Positions 55,355 through 64,000 of a stretch of 64,000 nt of DNA are shown piece after piece; position 1 is the stretch's first letter, and each line of letters starts with the position of its first letter. The DNA is taken from the NCBI GenBank assembly GCA_947455205.1, contig CANGNF010000011.1:1-64000 (forward strand), given 5' to 3'. Source of the stretch: Acetobacteraceae bacterium. Its GTDB lineage: Bacteria; Pseudomonadota; Alphaproteobacteria; Acetobacterales; Acetobacteraceae. Under the pieces are notes generated by a model, which saw nothing but the letters and a program-made list of their open reading frames with translations, was not told the origin of the DNA and made no database searches. A program made the translations under genes and the position numbers.

Positions 55355-56251
55355 CTAAGGCTGCCAGAGCATGCGCGCGCCGTCAACGCCAAGCCCTTCA
55401 AAAATCACGCTTTTTATGACGGTCGTTGTGGCGGACTGCAACAGCCGTTCCAGCCTGCCACGGGTTTCCACCGGCCGTACCGGCAGGGCCTCGGCCACGC
55501 CGCGCTCGGCGGCCAGCCAGGCGCGGGCCTCGCGCTCGCCGCCGATGGCGTCCACCAAGCCCAGCGCCAGGGCCTGCCGGCCGGAGAACACCCGGCCATC
55601 CGCCAGCGGCCGCACCACCTCCAGCGGCAGGTCGCGCGCCGCCGCCACCTTGCGGACGAACTGGTCGTGCAGGTCGTTGATCACGCCCTGCAGCACCGTC
55701 CGCGCCTCTGGCGACAGTGGGTGGAACGGGCTCGGCTGGTCCTTCAGCGGGCCGCTCACCAGCGCCTCACCCCGCACCCCCAGCCGGGCCAGCAACTCGG
55801 AGCCATCGACCGATTGCAGCAGCACGCCGATCGAGCCGGTGATGCTCATCTCCCGCGCGAAGATCCGGTGCGCCGGCAGCGCGGCCATATAGGCGGCCGA
55901 GGCAGCGGTGCCGCCCATGACCGCGACCACCGGCTTCACCGCACGGATCGCCGACAGCGCGGCGAAGATCGCCTCGCCGCCGCCGACGCTGCCGCCCGGG
56001 CTGTCCAGCGCCACGATCACCGCCTTCACGGTCTGGTCCCGCCGCAGCCGGTCCAGCGCCTCGTTCAGCTTCTGGTCGTCGCCGATGAAGCCGCTGAGGC
56101 TGACCCGCGCGACATGGCTGGGCGCCGTGCTGGCGCTGGCGAACAGCACGCCCAGCGCCACCGCCACGGCCAGCACCGCCCCGGCGCGCCAGATCGTCAG
56201 GTGCCGCTTCAACCGCTGGCGGTCGATCAGCAGGTCGGCCTGCATGCCCAT
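55355..56251 (-). CDS. sppA: Signal peptide peptidase SppA (S49 family)
   Basis: This 298-residue membrane protease has one N-terminal anchor (about 17-41). The serine nucleophile is in [10 protein letters not shown] (Ser118), and the lysine general base is in [12 protein letters not shown] (Lys170). The [14 protein letters not shown] oxyanion region is present. It degrades cleaved signal peptides in the membrane. The ATG at 56251 follows GAAGAGG with 5-base spacing. It sits upstream of ihfB, a widespread pairing. Confidence 0.93.
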   Translation of the reverse strand: MGMQADLLIDRQRLKRHLTIWRAGAVLAVAVALGVLFASASTAPSHVARVSLSGFIGDDQKLNEALDRLRRDQTVKAVIVALDSPGGSVGGGEAIFAALSAIRAVKPVVAVMGGTAASAAYMAALPAHRIFAREMSITGSIGVLLQSVDGSELLARLGVRGEALVSGPLKDQPSPFHPLSPEARTVLQGVINDLHDQFVRKVAAARDLPLEVVRPLADGRVFSGRQALALGLVDAIGGEREARAWLAAERGVAEALPVRPVETRGRLERLLQSATTTVIKSVIFEGLGVDGARMLWQP

Positions 56252-56318
56252 GGAAACCTCTTCATCTGGCCGGCCGATGCACGCCCGCGGGCCATGCGGG
56301 CCCGCGGCGACAGGGCGG

Positions 56319-57488
56319 CTACCGCGGCAATTCCTGCTCGACCAGGCTGGCGAAGTAGCTCGCCCCCACCGGCAGCATGTCGTCGTTGAAGTCATACAGC
56401 GGGTGATGCACCGGCACGCCGCCCTTCTCCGCCCCGGCCTGGCCCATCATTACGAAGCAGCCCGGCCGCGCCAGCAGCAGGAAGGAAAAATCCTCGCCGC
56501 CCATGATCGGCGGCAGGTCGCGCTTCACCCCGGCCTCCCCCAGCACCTTGGCCGCGGCCAGGGCGGCGCGCTGGGTCTGCGCCTGGTGGTTGATGGTCGG
56601 CGGATACAGCCGCTCGTACCGCACCTCGGCGGTGGCGCCATGCGCGGCGGCGGTGCCCTCGGCCACCTGGGCGATCAGCTTCTCCATCAGGTCGCGCGTC
56701 TCCGGCTTCAGCGTGCGCACGGTGCCGGCCAGCTCGGCCTCGGCCGGGATCACGTTGCTGGCGCTGCCGCTGTGGAATTGGCAGATGCTGAGCACCGCGC
56801 TGTCCACCGGGTCCACCCGCCGCGCCACCACCGCCTGCAGCGCCACCAGCACATGCGCGCCCACCATCACCGGGTCCACCGCCAAATGCGGCTTGGCCGC
56901 ATGCCCGCCAAAGCCCTTGATGGTGATGTACACGCGGTCGGACGCCGCCAGGATGGTGCCGTCCACCACCGCGGCCTGGCCCAGCGGCAGGCTGGGGTCA
57001 TTGTGGATGCCGTAGACCGCATCGCAGGGAAAGCGGTCGAACAGGCCTTCCTCCACCATCACCCGGCCGCCGCCGCCGCCTTCCTCCGCCGGCTGGAAGA
57101 TGAAGTTGACGGTGCCGGCGAAGTTGCGGGTTTCCGCCAGGTACTTCGCCGCGCCCAGCAGCGTGGTGGTGTGGCCGTCATGGCCGCAGCCATGCATCTT
57201 GCCCGGGGTCTTGCTGGCATGGCCGAACTGGTTGGCCTCCTGCATCGGCAGCGCGTCCATGTCGGCCCGCAGGCCGATGCTGCCCGTGCCCGGCTGGCCC
57301 TTCAGCACGCCGACCAGCCCGGTGCCGGCGATGCCCCGATGCACCTCGATGCCCCATTCCGCCAGCTTGGCGGCCACAAAGTCGCTGGTGCGATGCTCCT
57401 GGAAGCCCAACTCGGGGTGCTGGTGCAGGTCCTGCCGCCAGGCGGTCAACTCCGGCGTGAACTCGGCGATGCGGTTGATGATCGGCAT
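56319..57488 (-). CDS. M20 family amidohydrolase/peptidase (hippurate hydrolase-like)
   Basis: This 389-residue metal-dependent hydrolase of the M20D type has the metal ligands Cys101 and His103 in MHGCGHDGHTT, the catalytic glutamate pair in FQPAEEGGGG, and the dimerisation region with GFGGHAAKPHLAVDP. Such enzymes remove acyl groups from amino acids or related amides (hippurate, indole-3-acetyl amino acids, N-acetyl-diaminopimelate). The substrate is unknown. No signal peptide is present. Confidence 0.88.
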   Translation of the reverse strand: MPIINRIAEFTPELTAWRQDLHQHPELGFQEHRTSDFVAAKLAEWGIEVHRGIAGTGLVGVLKGQPGTGSIGLRADMDALPMQEANQFGHASKTPGKMHGCGHDGHTTTLLGAAKYLAETRNFAGTVNFIFQPAEEGGGGGRVMVEEGLFDRFPCDAVYGIHNDPSLPLGQAAVVDGTILAASDRVYITIKGFGGHAAKPHLAVDPVMVGAHVLVALQAVVARRVDPVDSAVLSICQFHSGSASNVIPAEAELAGTVRTLKPETRDLMEKLIAQVAEGTAAAHGATAEVRYERLYPPTINHQAQTQRAALAAAKVLGEAGVKRDLPPIMGGEDFSFLLLARPGCFVMMGQAGAEKGGVPVHHPLYDFNDDMLPVGASYFASLVEQELPR

Positions 57489-57562
57489 GGGGCGGGCTCC
57501 CAGGGGGGGTCACGGCGGCGGCGGAAGGTGGCATGGCTGGCGCCGCGATGTAAGCTGGGCGG

Positions 57563-59047
57563 ATGAACGTCCAAGGCAAGATGCTGCTGGCACTGGACCA
57601 GGGCACGACCTCCACCCGCGCGATCCTGTTCGACGCGGCCCTGGCGCCGCGCGCCACGGCGCAGCGCGAACTGGCCCAGCACTACCCCGCCCCCGGCTGG
57701 GTGGAGCACGAGCCGGAAGACATCTTTGCCAGCAGCCTGGCGGTGCTGCGGGACGCCATGGCCGGCTGCGCGCCCGGGGACATCGCGGGCATCGGCATCA
57801 CCAACCAGCGGGAGACCGTGGTGCTGTGGGACCGCGCCAGCGGCCGCGCGCTGCACCGCGCCATCGTCTGGCAGGACCGCCGCACCGCCGATGCCTGTGC
57901 CGCGCTGCGTGCCGCCGGGCATGAGGCGCTGGTCAACGCCAAGACCGGCCTGCTGCTGGACCCCTATTTCAGCGCTACCAAGCTGGCGTGGCTGCTGGAC
58001 AATGTCGCCGGCGCCCGCGCCCAGGCCGAGCGCGGCGAGCTGGCCTTCGGCACGGTGGACTGCTTCCTGCTGTGGCGGCTGACCGGCGGCGCGGTGCATG
58101 CGACGGACGCGACCAACGCCGCGCGCACCATGCTGTTCGACATCGTGCAGGGCGATTGGGACGACGACCTGCTGCGGCTGTTCAACATTCCGCGCGCCCT
58201 GTTGCCTGAGGTGCGCGACTGCGCCGCCGATTTCGGCGAGACCACGCTGCTGGGCGGGCGCATCGCCATCCGCGGCATGGCCGGGGACCAGCACGCCGCC
58301 ACGCTGGGCCAGGCCTGCTTCGCGCCGGGCATGCTGAAATCCACCTACGGCACCGGCTGCTTCGCGCTGCTGAATACCGGCGACGCACCGGTGTTCTCCC
58401 GCAACCGGCTGCTGACCACGCTGGCCTGGCAACTCGGCGGCAAGCGGACCTACGCGCTGGAGGGTGCCATCTTCGTCGCCGGCGCCGCGGTGCAATGGCT
58501 GCGCGACGGCCTCGGCATCATTAAGGAAGCCCGCGAGGCCGGCGAACTGGCAGCCCGGGCCGACCCGGCGCAGAGCGTCTACCTGGTGCCCGGCTTCGTC
58601 GGCCTGGGCGCGCCCTGGTGGGACGCGGAAGCGCGCGGCGCCATCTTCGGCCTGACCCGCAATGCCGGCCGCGCCGAACTGGCCCGCGCCGCGCTGGAAG
58701 CCGTGGCCTACCAGACGAAAGACCTGCTGGACGCCATGCGCGCGGACTGGCCGGGCATGGGGGAGACCGTGCTGCGGGTGGATGGCGGCATGACCGCCAG
58801 CGACTTCACCATGCAGTTTTTGGCGGACCTGCTGGGCGCCCCGGTGGACCGGCCGACGGTGATGGAGACCACCGCGCTCGGCGCCGCCTACCTGGCGGGC
58901 ATGCAGGCCGGGTTGCTGCCGGGGCCGGACCAGGCTGCAACACATTGGCGGCTGGACCGCCGCTTCCAACCGCAGATGGCGCGTGAAGACGCGCTGCGCA
59001 AACACGCCGGCTGGCGCGACGCCGTGCAAAGGACCCTGACGCGATGA
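57563..59047 (+). CDS. glpK: Glycerol kinase GlpK
   Basis: This 494-residue FGGY-family kinase phosphorylates glycerol. The N-terminal [107 protein letters not shown] and [11 protein letters not shown] are all characteristic of GlpK. The expected glpD and glpF genes are not adjacent; instead it overlaps an AtuA-family gene by 4 bases. Confidence 0.94.
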   Translation: MNVQGKMLLALDQGTTSTRAILFDAALAPRATAQRELAQHYPAPGWVEHEPEDIFASSLAVLRDAMAGCAPGDIAGIGITNQRETVVLWDRASGRALHRAIVWQDRRTADACAALRAAGHEALVNAKTGLLLDPYFSATKLAWLLDNVAGARAQAERGELAFGTVDCFLLWRLTGGAVHATDATNAARTMLFDIVQGDWDDDLLRLFNIPRALLPEVRDCAADFGETTLLGGRIAIRGMAGDQHAATLGQACFAPGMLKSTYGTGCFALLNTGDAPVFSRNRLLTTLAWQLGGKRTYALEGAIFVAGAAVQWLRDGLGIIKEAREAGELAARADPAQSVYLVPGFVGLGAPWWDAEARGAIFGLTRNAGRAELARAALEAVAYQTKDLLDAMRADWPGMGETVLRVDGGMTASDFTMQFLADLLGAPVDRPTVMETTALGAAYLAGMQAGLLPGPDQAATHWRLDRRFQPQMAREDALRKHAGWRDAVQRTLTR

Positions 59048-60426
59048 GCGATGTCTTCCTGGTCGGCAATGGCGCCGGCTTTTCCGGCGACCGGGTGGAT
59101 GCGCCCATCCCGGTGGTGCGAACCCTGATCCAGCGCGGCCTGCCGGCAGCCCTGTTCTTCGAGGTATTGGGCGAGCGCACCGTCGCCCTGGCCCAGCTGG
59201 AACGCCGCGCCAACCCGGAAGCCGGCTACGAGCCCATGCTGGAACGCCTGCTGGCGCCGGTGCTGGCCGATTGCTTCAACAACCGCATCCCCATCCTGGG
59301 CAATTTCGGCGCCGCCAACCCGCCGGCCGCGGCGCGCTGCATCGCCCGGCTGGCGCTGCGCCTGGGGCTGCCCAACCTGCGGATCGCGGTGGTCGCCGGC
59401 GACGACGTCATGGGCAGCATCGCGCTGGACCAGCTGCCGGTGCATGAGGCCGATGGCAGCATCGATACCCGCAGCGCACGCCTCATTGCCGCCAACGCCT
59501 ATATCGGTGCCGAACCGCTGGTGGCCGCGCTGAAGGCCGGCGCCGATGTGGTGGTGGCCGGCCGCACCAGCGACCCCGCCCTGGCCATCGCGCCGCTGGT
59601 GGCCCACTTCGGCTGGAGCCTGGATGACTGGCAGAAGCTGGCGGTCGGCGCCGCCGCCGGCCACCTGCTGGAATGCGGCAGCCAGGTCACCGGCGGCGTG
59701 TTCTGGGACCCCGGCCGCAAGGACATCCCGGACCCCGCCAATATCGGCTTTCCCATCGCGGAGGTGACGCGCGACGGCGGCCTCATCATCACCAAGGCGG
59801 TGGAGACCGGCGGCCTGGTGGACCTGCGCACCATCAAGGAACAGCTGCTGTACGAGCTGCACGACCCCGCGCACTACATCACCCCCGATGTGGTGCTGGA
59901 TATTTCTGCCTGTCACATCGAGCAGGTTGGCAAGGACCGCGTCGCGATCCACGGCCTGAAGGGCGAACCGGCACCGGAATCGCTGAAGGTGACCGCGAGC
60001 TTTGAGGGCAGCTGGCTCGGCGAGGGCGAGGTCTCCGTCTCCGGCCCCAACGCGCTGGCCCGCGCCAAGGCCACCGCCGATGTGCTGTTGCAGCGCCTGA
60101 AGCTGCGCGGCCTGCCGGTGCGCGCCCGGGTGGATCTGATCGGCGTGGCCAGCGTGCATGACAGCGACGATGGCGCGCTGTGGCGCAGTTACGAAGGGCC
60201 GGAGCCGCTGGACATCCGCATCCGCCTGGCCGCCGAGGGCGCGACGCGCGACGATGTGGACCAGGCGGCGCGCGAAGTGCTGGCGCTGCTGTGCTGCGGC
60301 ACCGCCGGCACCGGCGGCGCGCGCTGGCGCGTCACGCCCCGCATCCTGACCCGCAGCTACCTGGTGCTGTGCGAACGCGTGCCCACCAGCATCACCACCC
60401 GCACGGCACAGGAGATCGCGGCATGA
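59044..60426 (+). CDS. AtuA family protein (acyclic terpene utilization, DUF1446)
   Basis: This 460-residue protein belongs to the AtuA/DUF1446 family, originally linked to citronellol and acyclic terpene breakdown in Pseudomonas. Typical segments are [101 protein letters not shown] and [10 protein letters not shown]. Biochemistry of the family is poorly known. It overlaps both glpK and the short downstream gene by 4 bases. Confidence 0.88.
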   Translation: MSDVFLVGNGAGFSGDRVDAPIPVVRTLIQRGLPAALFFEVLGERTVALAQLERRANPEAGYEPMLERLLAPVLADCFNNRIPILGNFGAANPPAAARCIARLALRLGLPNLRIAVVAGDDVMGSIALDQLPVHEADGSIDTRSARLIAANAYIGAEPLVAALKAGADVVVAGRTSDPALAIAPLVAHFGWSLDDWQKLAVGAAAGHLLECGSQVTGGVFWDPGRKDIPDPANIGFPIAEVTRDGGLIITKAVETGGLVDLRTIKEQLLYELHDPAHYITPDVVLDISACHIEQVGKDRVAIHGLKGEPAPESLKVTASFEGSWLGEGEVSVSGPNALARAKATADVLLQRLKLRGLPVRARVDLIGVASVHDSDDGALWRSYEGPEPLDIRIRLAAEGATRDDVDQAAREVLALLCCGTAGTGGARWRVTPRILTRSYLVLCERVPTSITTRTAQEIAA

Positions 60427-60764
60427 GCGAGACAGTCGAACTCCCGCTGTATGACCTGGCGCACAGCCGCGCCGGGGACAAGGGCAACCGCGCCAACCTC
60501 TCGCTGATCCCCTACCGGCCGGAGCTCTACCCGATCCTGGCCGAGCAGGTGACGGAGGAACGCGTGCTCGCGCTGTTCGCGCATCGTGGTGCCACGCGCT
60601 GCCGGCGCTACGACCTGCCGCTGCTGCACGCCTTCAACTTCGTGGTGGACGACGTGCTGGAAGGCGGGGTCAACGCCAGCCTCAACCTGGACGGCCACGG
60701 CAAGACGCAAAGCTTCCGGCTGCTGGCGCTGACGGTCCGGGTGCCCCGCCACCTGGCGCCCTGA
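60423..60764 (+). CDS. AtuA-associated small protein (C-terminal domain partner)
   Basis: This 113-residue protein corresponds to the C-terminal domain that in many AtuA/DUF1446 proteins is fused to the large part. It has LPLYDLAHSRAGDKGNRANLSLIPYRPELYP and FVVDDVLEGGVNASLNLDGHGKTQS. Separation into two genes is common. It overlaps the large AtuA gene by 4 bases and very likely forms a complex with it. Confidence 0.85.
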   Translation: MSETVELPLYDLAHSRAGDKGNRANLSLIPYRPELYPILAEQVTEERVLALFAHRGATRCRRYDLPLLHAFNFVVDDVLEGGVNASLNLDGHGKTQSFRLLALTVRVPRHLAP

Positions 60765-60798
60765 ACCCCCGGTCGCACGGCGCGTTGCCGGTGGCATC

Positions 60799-62022
60799 AT
60801 GGTCTATTTCATGTTTGCCACCGGCATCGAGAACAGCAACCCGCGCATCGCCGGGGGCGTCCGCCGCGACGAGCTCGCGGAATGCGGCCATTACGACCAC
60901 TGGCGCGAGGATTTCGCGCTGGTGCAGGAGGTTGGCTGCAACTTCCTGCGCTATGGCCCGCCGCTGTACCGCACCATGCTCGGCCCCGGCCGCTATGACT
61001 GGGAGTTCACCGACCAGGCGATGGCGGAGCTGCTGCGGCTGAGGATCACGCCGATCGTGGACCTCTGCCATTTCGGCCTGCCGGACTGGCTGGGCGATTT
61101 CCAGAACCCGGACTTCCCCGAACTGTTCGCCGACTATGCCCGCGCCTTCGCCCAGCGCTTCCCCTGGGTGCAACTCTACACGCCGGTGAACGAGATGTAC
61201 GTCACCGCGCTGTTCTCCGGCCGCTATGGCTGGTGGAACGAGATGCTGCGCAGCGACCGCGGCTTCGTCACCGCCTTGAAGCATGTGGTCAAGGCGAACG
61301 TGCTGGCGATGGAGGCGATCCTCGACATCCGCCCAGACGCCATCTTCATCCAGAGCGAAAGCTCGGAATATTTCCACGCCGACAGCCCCGCCGCCATCGG
61401 CCCGGCCGAGGTGCTGAACGCCGAGCGCTTCCTCTCGCTCGACCTCAACTACGGCCGCCGCGTCGGCTCCGACATGTATGAATACCTGCTGGGCAACGGC
61501 ATGACGCGGGAGGAATACCAGTTCTTCCTGGACCATCGGCTGAAGCGATGGTGCATCATGGGCAACGACTACTACGTCACCAACGAGCACCTGGTGTCCA
61601 AGGACGGCAGCACCCGCCCGTCCGGGGAGATCTTCGGCTACGCCACCATCACCCGGCAATACTACGACCGCTACCGCCTGCCGGTGATGCACACCGAGAC
61701 CAACCTGAACGAGGGCCCGACCGGCCTGGAACCCTGCCAGTGGCTGTGGAAGCAATGGGCCAACGTGCTGCGCGTGCGCAACGACGGCGTGCCGGTGGTC
61801 GGCTTCACCTGGTACAGCCTGGTGGACCAGGTGGACTGGGACACCGCGCTGCGAGAGAAGAACAACCGCGCCAATCCGCTCGGCCTCTATGACCTCAACC
61901 GCCAGCCGCGCACGGTGGGGAAGGCCTATCGCAAGCTGATCGCGGATTGGCGCGACGTATTGCCGGCGCAGAGCCTCTGCCTGCAGGTGCCGATCCACCC
62001 ACTGCCAGGAGCAAGCAGCTGA
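60799..62022 (+). CDS. GH1-like family glycoside hydrolase
   Basis: This 407-residue TIM-barrel protein resembles family 1 glycosidases. The acid/base is in YTPVNEMYVTA (Glu132, cf. T-x-N-E) and a nucleophile candidate is in LPVMHTETNLNEG (Glu300, cf. the ITENG motif). The FRYGPPLYRTMLGPGRYDWEFTDQAM region, GFTWYSLVDQVDWDTAL and GLYDLNRQPRTVGKAYRKLI correspond to the rest of the barrel. It is shorter than typical 440-470 residue GH1 enzymes. No signal peptide, so it is probably cytoplasmic. It is coupled to the next SDR gene (TGATG). Confidence 0.8.
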   Translation: MVYFMFATGIENSNPRIAGGVRRDELAECGHYDHWREDFALVQEVGCNFLRYGPPLYRTMLGPGRYDWEFTDQAMAELLRLRITPIVDLCHFGLPDWLGDFQNPDFPELFADYARAFAQRFPWVQLYTPVNEMYVTALFSGRYGWWNEMLRSDRGFVTALKHVVKANVLAMEAILDIRPDAIFIQSESSEYFHADSPAAIGPAEVLNAERFLSLDLNYGRRVGSDMYEYLLGNGMTREEYQFFLDHRLKRWCIMGNDYYVTNEHLVSKDGSTRPSGEIFGYATITRQYYDRYRLPVMHTETNLNEGPTGLEPCQWLWKQWANVLRVRNDGVPVVGFTWYSLVDQVDWDTALREKNNRANPLGLYDLNRQPRTVGKAYRKLIADWRDVLPAQSLCLQVPIHPLPGASS

Positions 62023-62705
62023 TGCAGCGTTTCACCGGCAAGGTCGTGGTCGTCACCGGCGGCGCCGGCGGCATCGGCGCCGCCACCCTGCAACGCCTGG
62101 CCGCCGAGGGCGCCATCGCGGTTTCCGCGGAACGCCATGGCGACCCGCCCTGCGACGTTTCCGACGAAGGCCAGGTGGAACGCTTCGTCGCCGCCGTGCT
62201 GGCGCGGCACGGCCGGCTGGATGTGGTGGTGAACAATGCCGGGTTGATGCTGTTCAAGAAGCTGCCCGACTATACCGGCGCGGACTGGGCGCAGGTGCTG
62301 GGCGTGGACCTGATGGGCGCCGTCCACTTCACCCGCCAGGCCTTCCTGCACATGAAGCCGGGCGGCGCCATCGTGAATGTCGCCAGCGTGCACGCCGCCA
62401 TGACCACGCCGCTGGTGGCGCCCTATGCCGCGGCCAAGGCGGCACTGCTGTCGCTGACGCGCTCCGCGGCCATCGAGGGCAAGGCCCAGGGCATCCGCGC
62501 CAATGCGGTGCTGCCCGGCGCGGTGGAAACGCCGATGCTGCGGGAGAACCCCAACCTCAAATCCGGTGCCGAGAAGCTGGACGAAGCCGATATCGGCCAG
62601 CCCGCCGACATCGCCGCCGCCATCGCCTTCCTGGCCAGCGACGAAGCGCGCTTCGTCACCGGTGCCTGCCTGGCGGTGGATGGCGGGCGGCTGGCCCAAC
62701 TATAG
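62022..62705 (+). CDS. Short-chain dehydrogenase/reductase (SDR) family protein
   Basis: This 227-residue classical SDR has the coenzyme motif VVVVTGGAGGIGAAT, NNAG at VVVNNAGLML, and an active-site region with Ser in NVASVHAAM and the Tyr/Lys pair in VAPYAAAKAALLSL. The C-terminal LPGAVETPML and FVTGACLAVDGGRLAQL are typical. It likely oxidises or reduces a sugar or alcohol in the same pathway as the coupled GH1-like enzyme. It meets the amidohydrolase tail-to-tail, overlapping by 6 bases. Confidence 0.9.
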   Translation: MQRFTGKVVVVTGGAGGIGAATLQRLAAEGAIAVSAERHGDPPCDVSDEGQVERFVAAVLARHGRLDVVVNNAGLMLFKKLPDYTGADWAQVLGVDLMGAVHFTRQAFLHMKPGGAIVNVASVHAAMTTPLVAPYAAAKAALLSLTRSAAIEGKAQGIRANAVLPGAVETPMLRENPNLKSGAEKLDEADIGQPADIAAAIAFLASDEARFVTGACLAVDGGRLAQL

Positions 62706-63944
62706 CGTGCGGTTGGCCCGCGCCAGCACCGCCTCGAACAGCACCTGGCAGCCCGCCGCCGCTTCCTCCGGCTCGATGCTCTCCGCCTCGTTGTGCGAAA
62801 GCCCGTCCTTGCACGGCGTGAAGATCATCGCGGTCGGGATGCTGCGGGAAACATACACCGCGTCATGCCCGGCGCCGCTGATGATCTTACGCGCGGGGTA
62901 GCCCAGCTTCGCCGCCGCCTGCTCCACCAGCGCGACGCAGCTCTCGTCGAAGGGCTGGTGCGGAATGCGGAACAGCTCCGTCAGCTTCAGCTCGATGCCG
63001 CAGTCGCGGGCGATGAAGCCGGCCTCGCGCGGGAACTGCGCGGCCAGCTTCTCGATCTCGGCGGTCTCGGGGTGGCGGAACTCCACGCTGAAGCGGACCT
63101 CGCCCGGCACCACGTTGCGGCTGTTGGGGATCACCTGCATGTAGCCGACGGTGCCGCGGCCATCATCGCCGCGGGCGCGCATCATGCGATCCACCAGGTC
63201 CACGATCCGGCTGGCGCAGACCAGCGCGTCCTTGCGGGTGCTGGGTGGCGTGGTGCCGGCATGCGCGTCCTGGCCAATGCAGACCGCGTCGAACCAGACC
63301 TGCGCCTGGGCGCCGGTGACGATGCCGATCTGCTTCTGCTCGCGCTCCAGGATCGGCCCCTGCTCGATATGCAGCTCGAAATAGGCATCCGCCGGGAAGG
63401 GCCGGGCCGGGATCTCGCCCTTGTAGCCGATGCTGTCCAGCGCCTCGCCCACGGTCACGCCGTCCGGGTCGGCCAGCTGGTAGGTCTGCTCCACCGGGTA
63501 GACGCCGGCCCAGGCGCCGCTGCCCATCAGGCTGCGGCCGAAGCGGCTGCCTTCCTCGTCGGTCCAGTTGATGACCTCGATCGGCGCCTCGGTGACGATG
63601 TTCAGGTCGTTCAGGCTGCGCATGACCTCGAGCCCCGCGATCACGCCCAGCGCGCCGTCGAACTTGCCGCCGCTGGGCTGGCTGTCCAGGTGGCTGCCCA
63701 TCAGCACCGGCAGGCGGTTGGGGTCGCGGCCCGCGCGGCGGGCGAACATGTTGCCCATGCTGTCCACCCGCACCGTCAGGCCCAACGCCTCGCACCAGGT
63801 CTTGAACCGGTCGCGGCCGCGGCGGTCCACGTCGGTCAGGGTCAGGCGCTTGACGCCGCCCTTCGGCGTGGCGCCGATCTCCGCCATGGCCATCAGCGTT
63901 TCCCAGAGACGCTTGGGGTCGATGCGCTGGTTGGTGCCGCTCAT
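62700..63944 (-). CDS. Zn-dependent hydrolase, allantoate amidohydrolase / N-carbamoyl-amino-acid hydrolase family
   Basis: This 414-residue M20 metallohydrolase has the ligands in MGSHLDSQPSGGKFDGALGV, the double glutamate in NWTDEEGSRFG, the helical-dimer region FELHIEQGPILEREQKQIGIVTG and AHAGTTPPSTRKDALVCASR, and the late histidine in SGAGHDAVYVS. Members release carbamoyl groups or ureide ammonia (allantoate amidohydrolase, N-carbamoyl-L-amino-acid or beta-ureidopropionate hydrolase). Which one applies is not decidable here. The 56 bp after its start to the window edge show nothing recognisable. Confidence 0.88.
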   Translation of the reverse strand: MSGTNQRIDPKRLWETLMAMAEIGATPKGGVKRLTLTDVDRRGRDRFKTWCEALGLTVRVDSMGNMFARRAGRDPNRLPVLMGSHLDSQPSGGKFDGALGVIAGLEVMRSLNDLNIVTEAPIEVINWTDEEGSRFGRSLMGSGAWAGVYPVEQTYQLADPDGVTVGEALDSIGYKGEIPARPFPADAYFELHIEQGPILEREQKQIGIVTGAQAQVWFDAVCIGQDAHAGTTPPSTRKDALVCASRIVDLVDRMMRARGDDGRGTVGYMQVIPNSRNVVPGEVRFSVEFRHPETAEIEKLAAQFPREAGFIARDCGIELKLTELFRIPHQPFDESCVALVEQAAAKLGYPARKIISGAGHDAVYVSRSIPTAMIFTPCKDGLSHNEAESIEPEEAAAGCQVLFEAVLARANRTL

Positions 63945-64000
63945 GTCCGTGCCATCGGGTCTGGGGTGGGTGGTGCAGCCGGACCGATTACGCGCGGCGC

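Overview
The window looks like chromosomal DNA of a very GC-rich alphaproteobacterium, most likely a Roseomonas-like member of the Acetobacteraceae. The reasons are extreme GC bias at third codon positions and the housekeeping gene order: proB / proA / nadD / rsfS / rlmH; tsaE-amgK-murU followed by addB-addA-trxA; folC-accD-trpA-trpB; and trpF-pyrF-lapA-ihfB-sppA. No rRNA, tRNA, CRISPR array, integrase or transposase was seen. The assignment is by gene content and style only.

Layout. 1-2.2 kb: a partial CoxE-like vWA gene, its MoxR ATPase partner, an NnrU-family membrane protein and rlmH, all on the minus strand. 2.3-10.1 kb: the rsfS-nadD-proA-proB block, also minus. It is interrupted by a secreted hydratase-like gene and by a plus-strand pair of extracytoplasmic unknowns. 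rsfS carries a very long Lys/Ala/Pro repeat, and neither rsfS nor nadD has an ordinary start codon in the expected place. 10.1-18.5 kb: a glycan-active island with a sialate-esterase-like SGNH protein, an amidase and two GH16 enzymes. The three glycan proteins share CBM60-like modules, RTX motifs or an unusual C-terminal Trp-bounded tag, and none has an N-terminal signal peptide. 18.5-30.7 kb: a catabolic region with two amidases, an orphan sugar-binding-like protein, an enoyl-CoA hydratase, three luciferase-like flavin monooxygenases, a molybdopterin oxidoreductase, an NHL-repeat protein, a class II aldolase, an amidohydrolase and an acyl-CoA dehydrogenase.

30.8-42.9 kb: a type 2 ferredoxin-NADP reductase, tsaE, the cell-wall recycling pair amgK-murU, a low-GC foreign-looking small gene, the AddAB recombination nuclease, thioredoxin and a PQQ-dependent sugar dehydrogenase. 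42.9-57.5 kb (minus): folC, accD, trpA and trpB, then a 5.4-kb gene for a giant GH5 cellulase-like protein (two CBM2, eight Calx-beta, GH5, FG-GAP repeats) wedged between trpB and trpF, followed by trpF, pyrF, lapA, ihfB, sppA and an M20 peptidase. 57.5-64 kb: glycerol kinase, a two-gene AtuA/DUF1446 unit, a GH1-like glycosidase and an SDR dehydrogenase on the plus strand, meeting an allantoate-amidohydrolase-like gene on the minus strand.

The main theme is that two normally compact housekeeping operons (proBA-nadD and trpFBA) have been opened by genes for extracytoplasmic proteins, several of them polysaccharide-active. The genome also encodes repeat-rich surface or secreted carbohydrate enzymes that probably leave the cell without the Sec signal.
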